Below are positions 31,191 through 42,410 of a stretch of 64,000 bases of DNA, one piece after another. Numbering within the stretch: the first letter of the stretch is position 1; the number at the start of each line of letters is the position of its first letter. Position numbers and translations under genes: made by a program. Source of the stretch: Lasiosphaeria ovina (taxonomy: Eukaryota; Ascomycota; Sordariomycetes; Sordariales; Lasiosphaeriaceae); contig JAULSN010000002.1 of assembly GCA_033439765.1 (NCBI GenBank), positions 5,456,001 through 5,520,000 on the forward strand, read 5' to 3'. The notes under the pieces are model-generated. The model was not told where the DNA came from, did not search any database, and saw only the letters and a list, made by a program, of their open reading frames with translations.

Positions 31191-32219
31191 GGCAGTGGAT
31201 CGAGGTCGTCAACGATTGCATGAAGACGTCCGATGTCGGGACGTTTCCGAGAGACTAAAAAAGACCGGATCGAAACATAGACTACATGTTGGGGCATACA
31301 CTTTTATCTGATTTACGTCTGATTTTATCTTTATTTGTTTTTTCATCGGCTTTCAGCCCCTCCCTACATTGGCATACGGATCCTTAGGACAGGCATTTCT
31401 GGTCTATCAAAACAAGAGCGGGAATGTGGAGGCATTGCTACGGCGTTATTAGCATGGTTGGTAAGGTATCAGGGACAGCGTTTTGGAGGTCAGTCACAAT
31501 TATGGTATTACATAGCGCACGCAAGAAGACAATGTTTGAATCCCGAACCGTCGGTCACTCTTGTATCTAGTGGATATGGCTACATGATACCAGGTGGGCA
31601 AGCCCAATAATAATTGTTTTGCATTGAAGTGGTTTGAGTCTCGGAGCTTACTTGATGTTGATTCATGTCTCTGCTACATTGAATACTAGGTACTAAGGTG
31701 TTTTACCCCTACTACCGCAAGATCGAGAGAAGTTTGACTGCCGTGGTAAGCGCTGAAGTCGTAGCGAGCCGGCACTCCGTTCTTAATGCCCGAACTAACC
31801 CAGCGTCTGCGGTTTTATCCCTTCTGGAGCTCGACCGAACTGGGTGTTAAAATAAGTTGAATTATCATCTCATAAAGCAAACAGTTAAGGTACGGCGGAA
31901 TTCAAGACTACAATAAAATAAATACCTGATTCCTTAGTAAGGTAAAGCAGTTTCAACACTTGTCTTTTAGCGTTGCGGAAACTCACCAAAAAGGCCCCCA
32001 CCAAAAAAAAGGACTCAAAAAGCTTTGGCTCCGATTTGAAGTTTGGCGTTCCCGACCCCCAACCCTGCTGGTTCGCCAAACCCGGCTTAGCGTCCGAGTC
32101 CGAGCTCGTTCAACAAGCACCGTCGCTTCCCCAACGGGACTTTTTTTCTCAGCTCCGAACCGAACACCGCGCAAATCGCATCGCCGTGCACCTGTCGATT
32201 CCTCCACCATCACACCACA
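31191..32219. other. Intergenic between F-box gene and PDA1
   Basis: This 1029-bp tandem-orientation spacer holds the F-box gene 3' region and the PDA1 promoter and leader. It is AT-rich from about 31600 to 31990, then becomes C-rich just before PDA1. No gene or RNA was recognised. Confidence 0.55.
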
Positions 32220-33865
32220 ATGTTCTCGCGAGCCGTCCGACTTACGAGGGCAGCGCCCTTCCGGGCCGCCCCGCGCGCCCCCATCCCTTCCCTCGCAGCT
32301 AGGCGAACTGTCACCACCAATGCCGCCTCAGCGCAGGTCGACAAGAGCTCTGTCCCCCAGGTGTGTGGAAGTGCATCCGTCAACTAGTAGCTGCCCTATC
32401 AATCGATCCGGTGTTTTCGGACCACCCCGCCATCTTTCCTCCCTGTGCCCCTGCTGCGTGCTCCCGTCTGCTCTCGAGCGTCGGCGGCGATCTTATAAGG
32501 GGCCGATCTAATGCTTGCTCCGATTAGTCCGACGATGAGCCTTTCCAGGTCACGCTCAGTGATGAGAGCTTCGAGACCTACGAGCTCGACCCCCCGCCGT
32601 ACACAATGGAGGTGACCAAGAAGGAGCTGAAGCAGATGTACTACGACATGGTCGTCATCAGGTACGCGGTCCGCTGCACTGCGAGTTGCTGACTGACGGA
32701 GCAACAACAGTTGCGTACCCAATTGCGTGCGTCGGAACTAACCGGGACTGTTTCTGGTTCGCTAGGCAAATGGAGATGGCCGCCGACAGGCTGTACAAGG
32801 AGAAGAAGATTCGGGGGTTCTGCCACCTTTCCACGGGTCAGGAAGCTGTCGCGGTCGGAATTGAACATGCGATCGAGAAGACGGACGATCTCATCACCGC
32901 CTACCGATGCCACGGCTATGCCTACATGCGTGGCGGCACCGTCCGCTCCATCATCGGAGAGCTCCTCGGCCGGCGTGAGGGCATCGCCTACGGAAAGGGC
33001 GGCTCCATGCACATGTTCACCAAGGGCTTCTACGGCGGCAACGGCATCGTCGGTGCCCAGGTCCCCATCGGTGCCGGACTCGCCTTTGCCCAGAAGTACA
33101 CGGGCACCAAGAGGGCCACCGTAATTCTCTACGGTAGGAGAAACCACAACCACGGAGGCGTGTCAATTGGAGAGCGAATGCTGACTTTGTAATGTGACTC
33201 AGGTGATGGCGCCAGCAACCAGGGTCAGGTCTTTGAGGCTTTCAACATGGCGAAGCTCTGGAAGCTGCCGGCCCTCTTCGGCTGCGAGAGTAAGGCCCCA
33301 ACTCTAATGCACGAACTATTCCCAGGGAATTGCAGTTTCTGACAATAGTGCAGACAACAAGTATGGCATGGGCACGTCGGCGGCCCGCTCGTCGGCGCTG
33401 ACGGACTACTACAAGCGCGGACAGTACATTCCTGGACTCAAGGTCAACGGCATGGACGTCCTCGCCGTCAAGGCCGCTGTTAAGTACGGCAAGCAGTGGA
33501 CCGAGGAGGAGAACGGCCCCATGGTTCTCGAGTATGTGACGTACCGGTATGGTGGTCACAGTATGTCGGATCCCGGCACCACATACCGTACCCGTGAGGA
33601 GATTCAGCGGATGCGGTCGACCAACGACCCCATCGCCGGCCTGAAGCAGCACATCCTCGACTGGGGTGTTGCTCAGGAGGACGAGCTCAAGGGCCTTGAC
33701 AAGGAGGCGCGCAGCCACGTCAACGAGGAGGTAGCCGCTGCTGAGGCCATGGCAGTGCCGGACGCTACGCCCAAGATCCTGTTCGAGGACATCTACGTCC
33801 GGGGAACTGAGCCCGAGTTCATCCGGGGCCGCACATTGGACGAGTCCTTCTATTTTGAGAAGTGA
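32220..33865 (+). CDS. PDA1: Pyruvate dehydrogenase E1 component subunit alpha, mitochondrial
   Basis: This subunit of the mitochondrial pyruvate dehydrogenase complex binds thiamine diphosphate and decarboxylates pyruvate. Five exons: 32220-32360, 32528-32661, 32766-33133, 33203-33289 and 33354-33865, for 413 residues. The N terminus ([20 protein letters not shown]) is a basic, S/A-rich mitochondrial presequence. The ThDP motif starts at GDGASNQ (residues 215-221) and ends in ENN across the exon 4/5 junction, which fits GDG-X(24-27)-NN. The phosphorylation loop [19 protein letters not shown] is present, with serines at about 313 and 315, so kinase/phosphatase control is likely conserved. [14 protein letters not shown] and [15 protein letters not shown] are further family marks. 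Introns are 167, 104, 69 and 64 nt. Confidence 0.97.
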
Positions 33866-34577
33866 GGGCACCCCGTGTTGGCCCTCGAACCCGAAAAGCC
33901 AAGATCAAGCTTTCTTTGATACCACTTGGAATCTACCTTGAGGAAACGCGATTTTCCATCCATCATGCCCTATCGGAAATGCCCAGCGCCGGTGTGTTTT
34001 TTTTCTGTACATTACCCTAATTCGTAAACAATAGATGAGGTCTAGGAAAGTCTGAAATTGAATTGCGTCCAGGATGGTCCTTTTGAAAAGCCGTATACTC
34101 TGTGTGGTGAGTCAATTGGGCTGTCTTAATTACCATGATCTTCTGAATTCAGGGAGAGAGCTCAGTGTCGGCGTTACTCTGGGGTGCTGGGCAGCTGTGA
34201 AAGCAATTTTTAGCGCATCTCGACAGTTGACAACTTTGGCCTCCGTAGTGGCTGTTGAACCTGTTCAGGCTTGACGCTACAGACTCAGCAGTACCCGTTG
34301 TGCGTTGTGCAGGGGTTCGCGCATGTGACTTGTGCCACTTTACGCGAGAGCGGGCCGCTGCTCCTTTCACCCAAGTCGCGTCATGAGCGCGTCCAAAGAG
34401 TGATTGGCCGTCAGTCGACTTTGGCCCAGAAAACAGAAGCTGGAAAGCCCGACCTCGACGCCTGCCTTCCATCAATTGGGAAGGTTCTCTGTTTAAGAGT
34501 CCACCACTGCAGCAATCGTGGCTTCACGGCACTTTCTCCGAGCTGCAACGAGTGCATCCCGAAATCTGCTCATCAAA
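33866..34577. other. Intergenic between PDA1 and DNA ligase I; contains a possible non-AUG coding extension
   Basis: Most of the 712 bp is the PDA1 3' region and the ligase promoter. The last 81 bp (34497-34577) stay open in the ligase frame and encode a basic, acid-free stretch just before the AUG (see the separate entry). No MCB-type ACGCGT element was seen. Confidence 0.55.
34497..34577 (+). other. Open in-frame upstream extension of DNA ligase I with presequence-like character
   Basis: Between an in-frame TAA (34494-34496) and the AUG at 34578 the frame is open but has no AUG. From the GTG at 34518 it would encode about 20 residues (ASRHFLRAATSASRNLLIK after the start), with four Arg, one Lys and no acidic residue. 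That GTG has A at -3 and G at +4. Yeast Cdc9 and fission yeast Cdc17 make mitochondrial and nuclear ligase from two in-frame AUGs, so a non-AUG version is a reasonable inference here, not a demonstrated start. Confidence 0.4.
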
Positions 34578-37500
34578 ATGCCCCCTAAGAAGCAGCAGCA
34601 GGCTACGCTGGGGTACGTGAAATCCTCGCAGACAACGTTGGGGTGTGTCCCTTCCCCGCCAAAGCCGCCTGCCGCCTTCTTTGCGCACACCCCGACATCT
34701 TCAGCTTCCAATTCCCTCCCCTCATGCTGTCCAGTCGCGATGTAGTGTGTAGGTAGAATGCTTGGCTGACATTGCCTGTCGATCGCGCAGCAAGTTCTTT
34801 AGCAAGGCCAACGGAGCCGCCGCAAAGCCTGTCCCGACGCAGCAGACCACGCTCTCCTTTTCAACCAAAGCCTCCAGCAAAACCCAAAAGCTCGCACCCG
34901 CTGCTGCTATTCCTGAGGAGGATGTGCCGAAACTAGTTGGCGACGTCGTGGTTTCTAGCAATGTCGAGAAGAAGCCTAGCGAGAAGCCGAGCGTGAAGGA
35001 GGAGGCAACAGATTCCGACAAAGGTGAGCCTCTCGCTATGTCTTGAAAGATGATTGATCGTGAAACTAATGCCCATTTTTTCTCCAATTGTAAAGACAGC
35101 AAGAAGAGGTTAAGATTAGCAGTGGCAAACGGAAAATCTTCAACTAAGCCGTCCAAGCCTAACGGGAAGAGCATAGGGGCTGTTGAGGATGACGACGATG
35201 TCGAGACTGCCGCACCCGCCAGCAAGCGCCTCAGGAGAGGTCGTCGTGTCATCGAGGAGGAAGAGGACGAAGATGAAGCAATGGACGACGCACCTTCGCC
35301 AAAGGTTGAGACAAAATCTCCCCCCAAATCCAAGAAAGCTGCCCCCGCGCCAAAAGCCCCGCGGTTAAAGGGCGCCAAACCACCGGTGCCAGTTGTGAAG
35401 GAAGAGGTTGAAGAGGCTGCCTCCGAACCAGCGTCCGAAGTTGAAGAGGATATTGACGAAGACGTCGAAGACGAAGAAGAAAAGCCTGAGGTGGCTGCCA
35501 AAGTCCGCAAAACGGTCCAGGCGGCCCTAACATCCAAGACCGAGGACCCCTATCCGGACTGGAAGCCCGGCGAGCCTGTTCCTTACGCCGCCCTCTGCAA
35601 GACCTTCTCCCTCGTTGAGCTCACGACCAAGAGGCTCATAATCATGGAGCACTGCTCTCTGTTTTTACGCCAGGTTCTGAGGCTTACCCCGGGCGATCTC
35701 CTATCAACGGTGCTGCTAATGATAAATAGGCTCGCCCCCGACTATGCCGGCATCGAGCTCGGTATTGGCGAGTCTCTTATCATGAAAGCGATAGGGGAGA
35801 CCACGGGTCGCAGTTTGGCCGTCATCAAGCAAGATCAGAAGGAAATTGGAGACCTTGGTCTTGTCGCGGTGAAGTCGCGTTCCACTCAGCCGACCATGTT
35901 CAAGCCCAAGGCCTTGACCATACAGGGCGTTCATAAGGGGCTTATGAATATTGCTACCGTGACGGGCAACGGCGCCCAGGGCAGGAAGGTGGATGGTATC
36001 AAGAAGCTGCTCTCGGCAGCGGATGCCAACTCATCTGGCAAAGTAGACATTACTAAGGACAAGGGCGGCCCCAGCGAGGCCAAGTATCTCGTGCGCTTTC
36101 TGGAGGGCAAGCTAAGGCTTGGTCTTGCCGAAAGGACAGTTCTTGTCTCGCTAGCCCATGCTATCGTAGCCCACGAAGCCGCCAAGAAAGACCAGGTTCC
36201 CAGTACCGCCGATATCGAGAAGGCTGAGGCCATTCTCAAGACTGTCTACAGGTTTGTCCAAACGCCCCATCGCATGACATGGCCACCTACTGACTACAAA
36301 CCCGCCAGCGAGCTTCCAAGCTACGATGTCATTATCCCGGCAATGGTTGAGCACGGCATCATGAACTTGCGCGAGCACTGCAAGCTCCGGCCTGGGGTGC
36401 CTCTCAAGCCCATGTTGGCCAAGCCGACCAAGGCCATCACCGAAGTCCTCGATCGCTTCGAAGGGCAGACGTTCACATGCGAGTACAAGTACGATGGCGA
36501 GAGAGCCCAGATCCATTACGTCGCCAAGGACGCCGACGAGGAGCTCAGTCAGTCGTTGCCAAGCGCTAGCACAGAGGTTGGCCGTGGCGTTGCTTCCATC
36601 TTCTCTAGGAACTCGGAAGACCTGTCTAGGAAGTATCCCGACGTCCTTGCCAAACTTGCCACATGGGTCAAGGAGGATACCCGGAGCTTCGTCATGGACT
36701 GCGAGTCAGTGGCGTGGGATGTCGTTGAGAAGAAGGTCTTGCCCTTCCAGCAGCTCATGACAAGAAAGAAGAAGGACGTCAAGATCGAGGACGTGAAAGT
36801 CAAAGTGTGCGTGTTTGCGTTTGACTTGCTCTACTTGAACGGCGAGTCCATCGTGGAGAAATCGCTCCGAGAGCGCCGTGAGCTTCTCCGCCAGTCCTTT
36901 CAGCAGGTCGAGGGCGAATTCTCATATGCGACAAGCATGGACGGCCAGGAGCTGGATGAGATCCAGACATTCCTTGACGAGTCAGTCAAGGCGTCTTGCG
37001 AGGGCCTGATGGTCAAGATGCTGGACGGCACCGAGAGCGGATACGAGCCTAGCAAACGCAGTCGGAATTGGCTAAAGGTGAGTGACCAAAATCGATTTGC
37101 AATATTATTGGCTGATCATTTTTTGTTATATAGATCAAAAAGGACTACCTATCTGGCATAGGAGACTCGCTGGATCTGGTCGTGTTGGGGGCTTATTACG
37201 GCAAGGGCAAGCGTACTTCGGTTTACGGGGCGTTCCTGCTGGCCTGTTACAGTCCGTCGACGGACACGTACGAGACGGTGTGCAACATCGGCACGGGCTT
37301 CAGCGAGGCCGTGCTTGAGGAGTTGCACAAGGCTCTGTCGGAGATGGTCATCGACCGGCCCAAGCCCTTTTACTCTCACAGCTCGGGCGGCCAGCACCAG
37401 CCGGACGTCTGGTTTGAACCGCGGTTCGTCTGGGAGGTCAAGACGGCCGACTTGACGCTGAGCCCTCGTTACAAGGCGGGCATAAAGGAGGGTGTTGACC

Positions 37501-37670
37501 CCGCCGGCGAAAAGGGCATCAGCCTTCGCTTCCCCCGCTTCATCAAGGTCCGCGACGACAAGAAACCCGACGAGGCGACTACCAGCCGCCAGGTGGCTGA
37601 GATGTACCGCAAGCAGGAGAGCGTTACCAAGAGCAAGGGCCCTGCCGTGGATGACGATTTCGAGTACTGA
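34578..37670 (+). CDS. CDC9: DNA ligase I (ATP-dependent)
   Basis: The enzyme seals Okazaki fragments and repair nicks. Four exons: 34578-34642, 34791-35023, 35096-37077 and 37134-37670, for 938 residues. A PCNA-binding motif QTTLGKFF is created by joining exons 1 and 2. It is followed by a long, charged, poorly conserved region with basic patches (KRLRRGRR). The conserved DNA-binding domain begins near YPDWKPGEPVPYAALC, with EHCSLFLRQVLRLTP and GIGESLIMKAIGETTGRSLA. The adenylation motif is EYKYDGERAQIH, with the acceptor lysine at about residue 564. Later motifs include FVMDCESVAWD, FAFDLLYLNGES, SCEGLMVKML and RNWLKIKKDY, the last formed across the exon 3/4 junction. The C terminus has RFPRFIKVRDDKKPDEAT. 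The ATG at 34578 would give the nuclear form; see the upstream extension for possible mitochondrial targeting. Confidence 0.96.
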
Positions 37671-39134
37671 GGGTTAACCTTTAGTGCGTGTGCGCTTGAC
37701 TGCTATCAGAGATCATGTCGTATCACGTGTGTATGTGTATGATGACGGGGAAATGTCCGGTATTGCCGAAGAGACGAGCGTTTGCATGTCTTTTATTGCT
37801 CAAAGGAATATCACGGGTGGCCTGTTGCGTTAGCGGCGTTGTCTTGGTCTCATCCTTGCTTTATGAAATACAAGTCTTTCCTCCTTATTTGAAGCCCAAT
37901 ACTGGTGCCGAGTAATGTTGGGCGAAGACGTTGCATGTTTCGCGTGCCCTAAACTAGATGTTTGAGGACGAGGTAATGATACGTGTAAATACGTGCTATA
38001 CTTGCGGAGGTGAGATGTTCCAGAGTGATGTACGTATTGTTCTATACCATTCCGCGTACGACATAGAAGCCTCCCTTTTGCTAGGCTACCTCTACGTCCC
38101 ACCTAAACATTCAAGTTCACGTATCCATATATGTATCCTTCCATCGGTCGGGACAACGGTAATAAACACATAGTCACATAGTCACCGCACGCCCGTAGTA
38201 GATAGGATAGTAGATAGCATTGAAGTCGTATCCAGCATCTCGGTATCCCAGCCCGTTTCATCCAGTCTAGCCCAGCCCAGCCCAGCCCGGTAGTTTAGAT
38301 AGAGAGATAGCCTCATGGGAACTTGGCATCCTCAAAACCAAAAAGAAAAAAAAAAACGATCAACCAAACAACCATGCAACGCCCATCCAAATGCTATGTG
38401 TGAAAAAAGAAAATGGAGAGAAAAGGAAAAAGAAAAGGGAAAATAAACTCCCCTCCCCAACGGTCCTCCCACGCACCTTTCTATGGGCACAGAATTCTAT
38501 CCAGTGTCGTCACTCTCTGATATCGTCTCGTCTCGTCTCGTCTCGTCAGACTAGGAGGCAACGCAACGCCGCCAAAACGCCTTTTCGCTCTCGCTGCAGC
38601 GAGTGAAAAACAAATAAGAATAAACCCCGTGGAGATGCCATCTTCCTTTTTTATACAAGAATTGTTCTTCTTCTCTCCCACTATCATCGTTCGTCCTCCG
38701 TGCTGCCCGTGCGGTGATAACAAAAAAACAGTTATCATGCTTCCACACGTGTCCCAGGGGGGGGGGTGGGGGGGTTAAGTTCATAGTGTAGCTATTCCAA
38801 TCGGGTTTCAGAGAGTAATTCCATTCCTCTCCATCTTTTTTTGCCTTGTCCTAGAGTCAGTTTTACAAAAATCCAAGTCTCGGTGTGTCCAGAATTTTGA
38901 TTACAGTGTTCGTGTTTTAAGTGTGCTGTTTCCGTTTGGGTGCTGTCCGGCACTGCTTTCGGCGGTTCGGATTGATGGATGGATGGGTATCTAGTCGGGG
39001 GGAGGTGGTGTGAGGGGCATTGAATTGTTCGAGGTATAGGCGTAGGTATGCTGGTGATATCCAGGTCCGGGGAATGGTATACGAGGCGTATAAACAGGGT
39101 GAGTCAAAAGGGGAAATGTCATGAGTGGCATCGT
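37671..39134. other. Convergent intergenic between DNA ligase I and GT90 gene, rich in simple repeats
   Basis: The 1.46 kb carry both 3' regions and no recognisable gene. Simple-sequence features are three CCCAG units (38271-38285), five TCGTC units (38523-38547), an A-rich block near 38339-38445, and a G-run interrupted by one T (38757-38774). Confidence 0.6.
38523..38547. repeat. Five tandem TCGTC pentamers
   Basis: Five exact copies of TCGTC lie in the convergent 3' region of the ligase and GT90 genes. Confidence 0.9.
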
Positions 39135-40976
39135 TCATGTGAAGCCGATACTCTCTCGGTTATCATCAATGACTCGGCCGTATCTGTTGCGGGGTCAGTC
39201 GGCTTCATCACCAAATGCCCGAAGAGAACAATGAGAGGGGGATACATACTCCAACAGCAGGCGGAAAAACCACGCCTCCATATCCTCACGTCGGATGACC
39301 TTGTTGGCCCAGTCGCGGCTCTGGATGGCGACGCGCTCGGCCTCCTTCTTGCCGAGGGTGCTGTCGGTGAAGTAGCGCACGGCCTCGAGCCAGTCGTCGC
39401 CCTGCAGGCTCATGGGGATGTAGTGGGCCCAGGGGCGCAGCCACTCGGCGTGCCACTCGCGGAAGATAGAAAATTTGTAGACGAGGCTACGACTGCGTAG
39501 CAGGCCGTAGAAGCGGCCCGAGAAGGCGTTGCCATCGAGGTCGAGGACGTACTTGTACTGGTAGGGCACCTCCTGGTCGACGCGGTCCTCGAGCCCGAAG
39601 AAGTCCTTTTGGGCGTCGCAGTCGCCCTGGTCGCACTGGCCAATGTGCGAGAAGTGGACGTCCATGACCTGCTTGTACTCGCCGCGCGGCACCTCCTTGA
39701 CGGCCCAGCGCTGGCTGGTCTCGGAGCCTTCGTTGGTCAGGACCTTGGCCTGGTCGCCCGCGTTGAGCTTCCTGACGACGCCCTGCCGGTGCTGCCGGCG
39801 CCAGCCGCCGTTGCGGCTGTAGCCACCCGTTGTCGAGCCGCGCCAGAACAGCTGGTCCTTCTTGTTGGCCCAAGCCGGATCCTTGCCCTCTTTGTATTCC
39901 ACCCTGTCGGCCCAGTACCAGGGCGAGGGGTAGATGATGTCATTGTACGACGAGATCTTAGACTGGGAGAAGATAGGGAACAAGTCATGCACAACGCTGT
40001 AGGCATTGGGGCGGTCAAAGAAACCAAATGTCTCGCTCAGGGACGGCGTCAGACAAATGTCGGACATGGCTGTGGCGTTGTACACGAAGCCTAGCTCGCT
40101 TAGGCCGTACTTGCTCACGTCGTCGACTCGATCGGCGTCGTCAAGCACGCGGGCGGGGCTCTCTGGCGGGCACGAGGAGCGCGAGTGCGTCCAGGTGGGC
40201 TGGTGGGCGAACTCATTGAAGCGGGTGAGCTTGGTCTCGTCGAAGCGGAGGCCGTCGTTGAGGCCTTCGGGGCTCTTGGTGAACTCGTTCCTCAGGCGGC
40301 GCATAGAGCTGGCGGCAGGTATGTTGACGGTGCGGGCTATGTGGACCAGCCTCGACATGTCGTCGTGGGGGACGACAACGCGGGGTTCGTCGTTGCAGTT
40401 GAAGGCTAGGTCCATGTCGGGCAGGAACTGAAGAAAGGGCTCAATCATGCCGCGGGTGGCATCCTGCTGCCATTCCAAGCCTCCGGCGATGTGGGAGACG
40501 TTGGCGCCGCGGATAGCTACGCCCATGACGGCGTTGGGAAAGCCGAGCACCTCCTTGGCTCGGGCGCGGATGGTGGCAGGCTTGAGCCCCCAGAAGGGCG
40601 TCAAGAGGTCGGCAATGGTGTCAAACTCGTCGACCAGCTGCACATTCTTGCTCTTGGCGAAGGCCCACCACTTGTCGAAGTTGGGAGGCGGGGGCAGGCC
40701 GTAGCGGCGGCGGTACTCGGCCACGGCCTGGCTAAGAGTGCGCGACTGGCGCGCCTTGGCTGCCTCGAAGTCGCGCTCGGCATTGTTGATCAGGTGCCAT
40801 ATCGGGTGGGAGCTCGCCGGGGCTGGCTTGGGCCGCGGGTTGGGATTGCGGTTGGCACTCAAGGGTGTGGTATGCAGCCCGCCCAAGTTGTGTGTGGACC
40901 GGGACCGGGAGAAGGAGTAGAGACAGACGGCGAAAAACAGCAGCGCGGTGACGCCGACGAGATGGCGTGACCGCAT
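39135..40976 (-). CDS. GT90-family glycosyltransferase (Cap10/KDELC/POGLUT-like), type II membrane protein
   Basis: GT90 enzymes transfer xylose or glucose in the secretory pathway; in fungi they are related to capsule protein Cap10. Exon 1 is 40976-39250 and exon 2 is 39183-39135, with a 66-nt intron (gtatgt...caacag); the protein is 591 residues. Without splicing the frame ends in an unrelated tail; splicing gives LLLEYGRVIDDNRESIGFT, the usual GT90 end. A short basic cytosolic end (MRSRH) precedes one membrane anchor (LVGVTALLFFAVCLYSF), then a P/N-rich stem. The catalytic domain shows DKWWAFAKSKNVQLVDEFD, a CPPE-containing loop, the region FWRGSTTGGYSRNGGWRRQH, and YKYVLDLDGNAFSGRFYGLL, the nucleotide-sugar region. 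The start is the ATG at 40976; the frame is open further upstream but only with non-ATG codons. Donor sugar and acceptor are unknown. Confidence 0.9.
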
Positions 40977-42410
40977 CTTGGAGGGGGGAAGAAAATACGT
41001 AGGTAGGTATCGGTAATAAATAGGAGGCGCCTCGCACCTCGGCCTCGTAATCGTCACGCAGCGCGGCCCGACCTCGCCGTGGTCGATTGGCGCACGAGGC
41101 TGCTCTGGAGGCAGGCAAGGCTGTACGGATATATATCAGGATTATTATGGCCGCCCTCCTTTTAGCCGTGTCTTGCGATGCCGCAGGTCGTGTGCTGCCG
41201 CTGTTGTCGCTGTCGCCGCTATTGCTGTTGTGATCGTTGGGCGTGGGCGCTCTGCTGCTCGTCGTGTTCCTGCTGCCAACGAGCCGTCGGATGGCATTGG
41301 AGCGAAAAAGAATGCGAGATCCGAAATCCTTTTACCGTGCCTGGTCGGGTCGAGGGGGGGGCGGGTCGAATGCGCCAGGAGGAGCCTATTGTCACCGTCC
41401 AAGACGTGCGAGTTCCAGTTTAGCTTGGATGCGACTTGGCGACAGACTTGTTCTAGGCCCAAAATGCGAGATGCGCCGCAACGACAGGCTGGGCCATTGA
41501 AGAAAAAGGCGGGACAGGGGTTGAGCTCCGTGTGTAAGTAGCTTGCCTGCCGCATGTCGCATGTACTGTACTGCAGCGATACACCCCTATAATCTACCGG
41601 CCACATTATCTTTGGGAGCCCAGGTCGTTGTCGGGGTATTTTGTAGGTACTGGTACAAGACACATCTGACGAGAGATGCAAGCCTTGGCCAGGCTCTAAT
41701 TTTGCAAAGAACCTTAACTCTATTTGCTACCTACACTTCCTCCTCGTGAACTCACAGCGTTGACTTGGGCCAATGGTGACGGGCCACCGATATCATTTAT
41801 ACAAAACTACGCATCACCTTTACGTATGAGGTCCGGGGGACGCAGGGGCTACGATACGACAGGCGGCTGCATCCGTTGAGGACATGCACATAGGAACGGG
41901 ACGGATTGTATGCACAATTACCGATGATATACCTCACAGTGAGGGTGCTTCCCACCTAGGATAATCGTAACCACCTCAGTAAAATTAGGGGAAGAGCAAT
42001 TCACTTGGCTTTAGGATTACTTAGTAAATCCACTGCGTCGGCGGTACGGAGAACTCCGTCTCCGTCCCCCTCGCGGTGTTGTAAATGACATATCCGTAAA
42101 CAGAATTACCTTCCTTGACCCCCACGGGCCTCACCCGCGACCCGAAAGTAATCGGATTATCGATAGCCAGGATAACGGTAATATACTTCACATCAGCCAC
42201 TACGCGATCAGCTTCGAAATTCAGAGGCAGAGGTTAATTGATCACTTCAGGGCGCGATATCTGCAACAGATTGAGACACAATGCATTCCCTTTGTTGCCC
42301 ATTTCAAACCAAAATGGTATCAGCCCTCACGCCATCAACGCCACAAGTATTCAGTATGCCATGCTCGTCAATTTTCATCATTTTCTGCCCCTTTCGACCC
42401 AAAGTCTAGT
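40977..42410. other. Intergenic between GT90 gene and uS8, with a coding-like relic
   Basis: The two flanking genes are both on the minus strand, so this 1.43 kb should contain the GT90 promoter and the uS8 3' region. No intact gene was recognised. The part from about 42021 to 42360 reads like degraded protein-coding sequence on the minus strand and is entered separately. The rest has several TAGGTA/TACCTA motifs common in Sordariomycete spacers. Confidence 0.5.
42021..42360 (-). pseudogene. Possible gene relic (unrecognised protein)
   Basis: On the minus strand, 42233-42021 stays open for 70 codons with no ATG. The composition looks protein-like, for example VADVKYITVILAIDNPITFG and VYGYVIYNTARGTETEF, ending in PPTQWIY and a stop. 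Immediately upstream another frame reads NTCGVDGVRADTILV then TGA, NGQQRECIVSQSVADIAP then TGA. So coding-like sequence may be broken by two TGA codons and a frame change. I do not recognise the family. It could also be chance, or the 3' exon of an unmodelled gene, but the uS8 stop codon lies only about 50 bp further upstream. Confidence 0.3.

Noticed and set aside
34518..34520. Calling DNA ligase I as starting at position 34518
   Set aside because: The codon there is GTG, not ATG. The AUG at 34578 is the supported start; the upstream extension is listed only as a possibility.
41145..41681. 178-codon minus-strand frame upstream of GT90
   Set aside because: No family resemblance, odd composition, and it lies where a promoter is expected.
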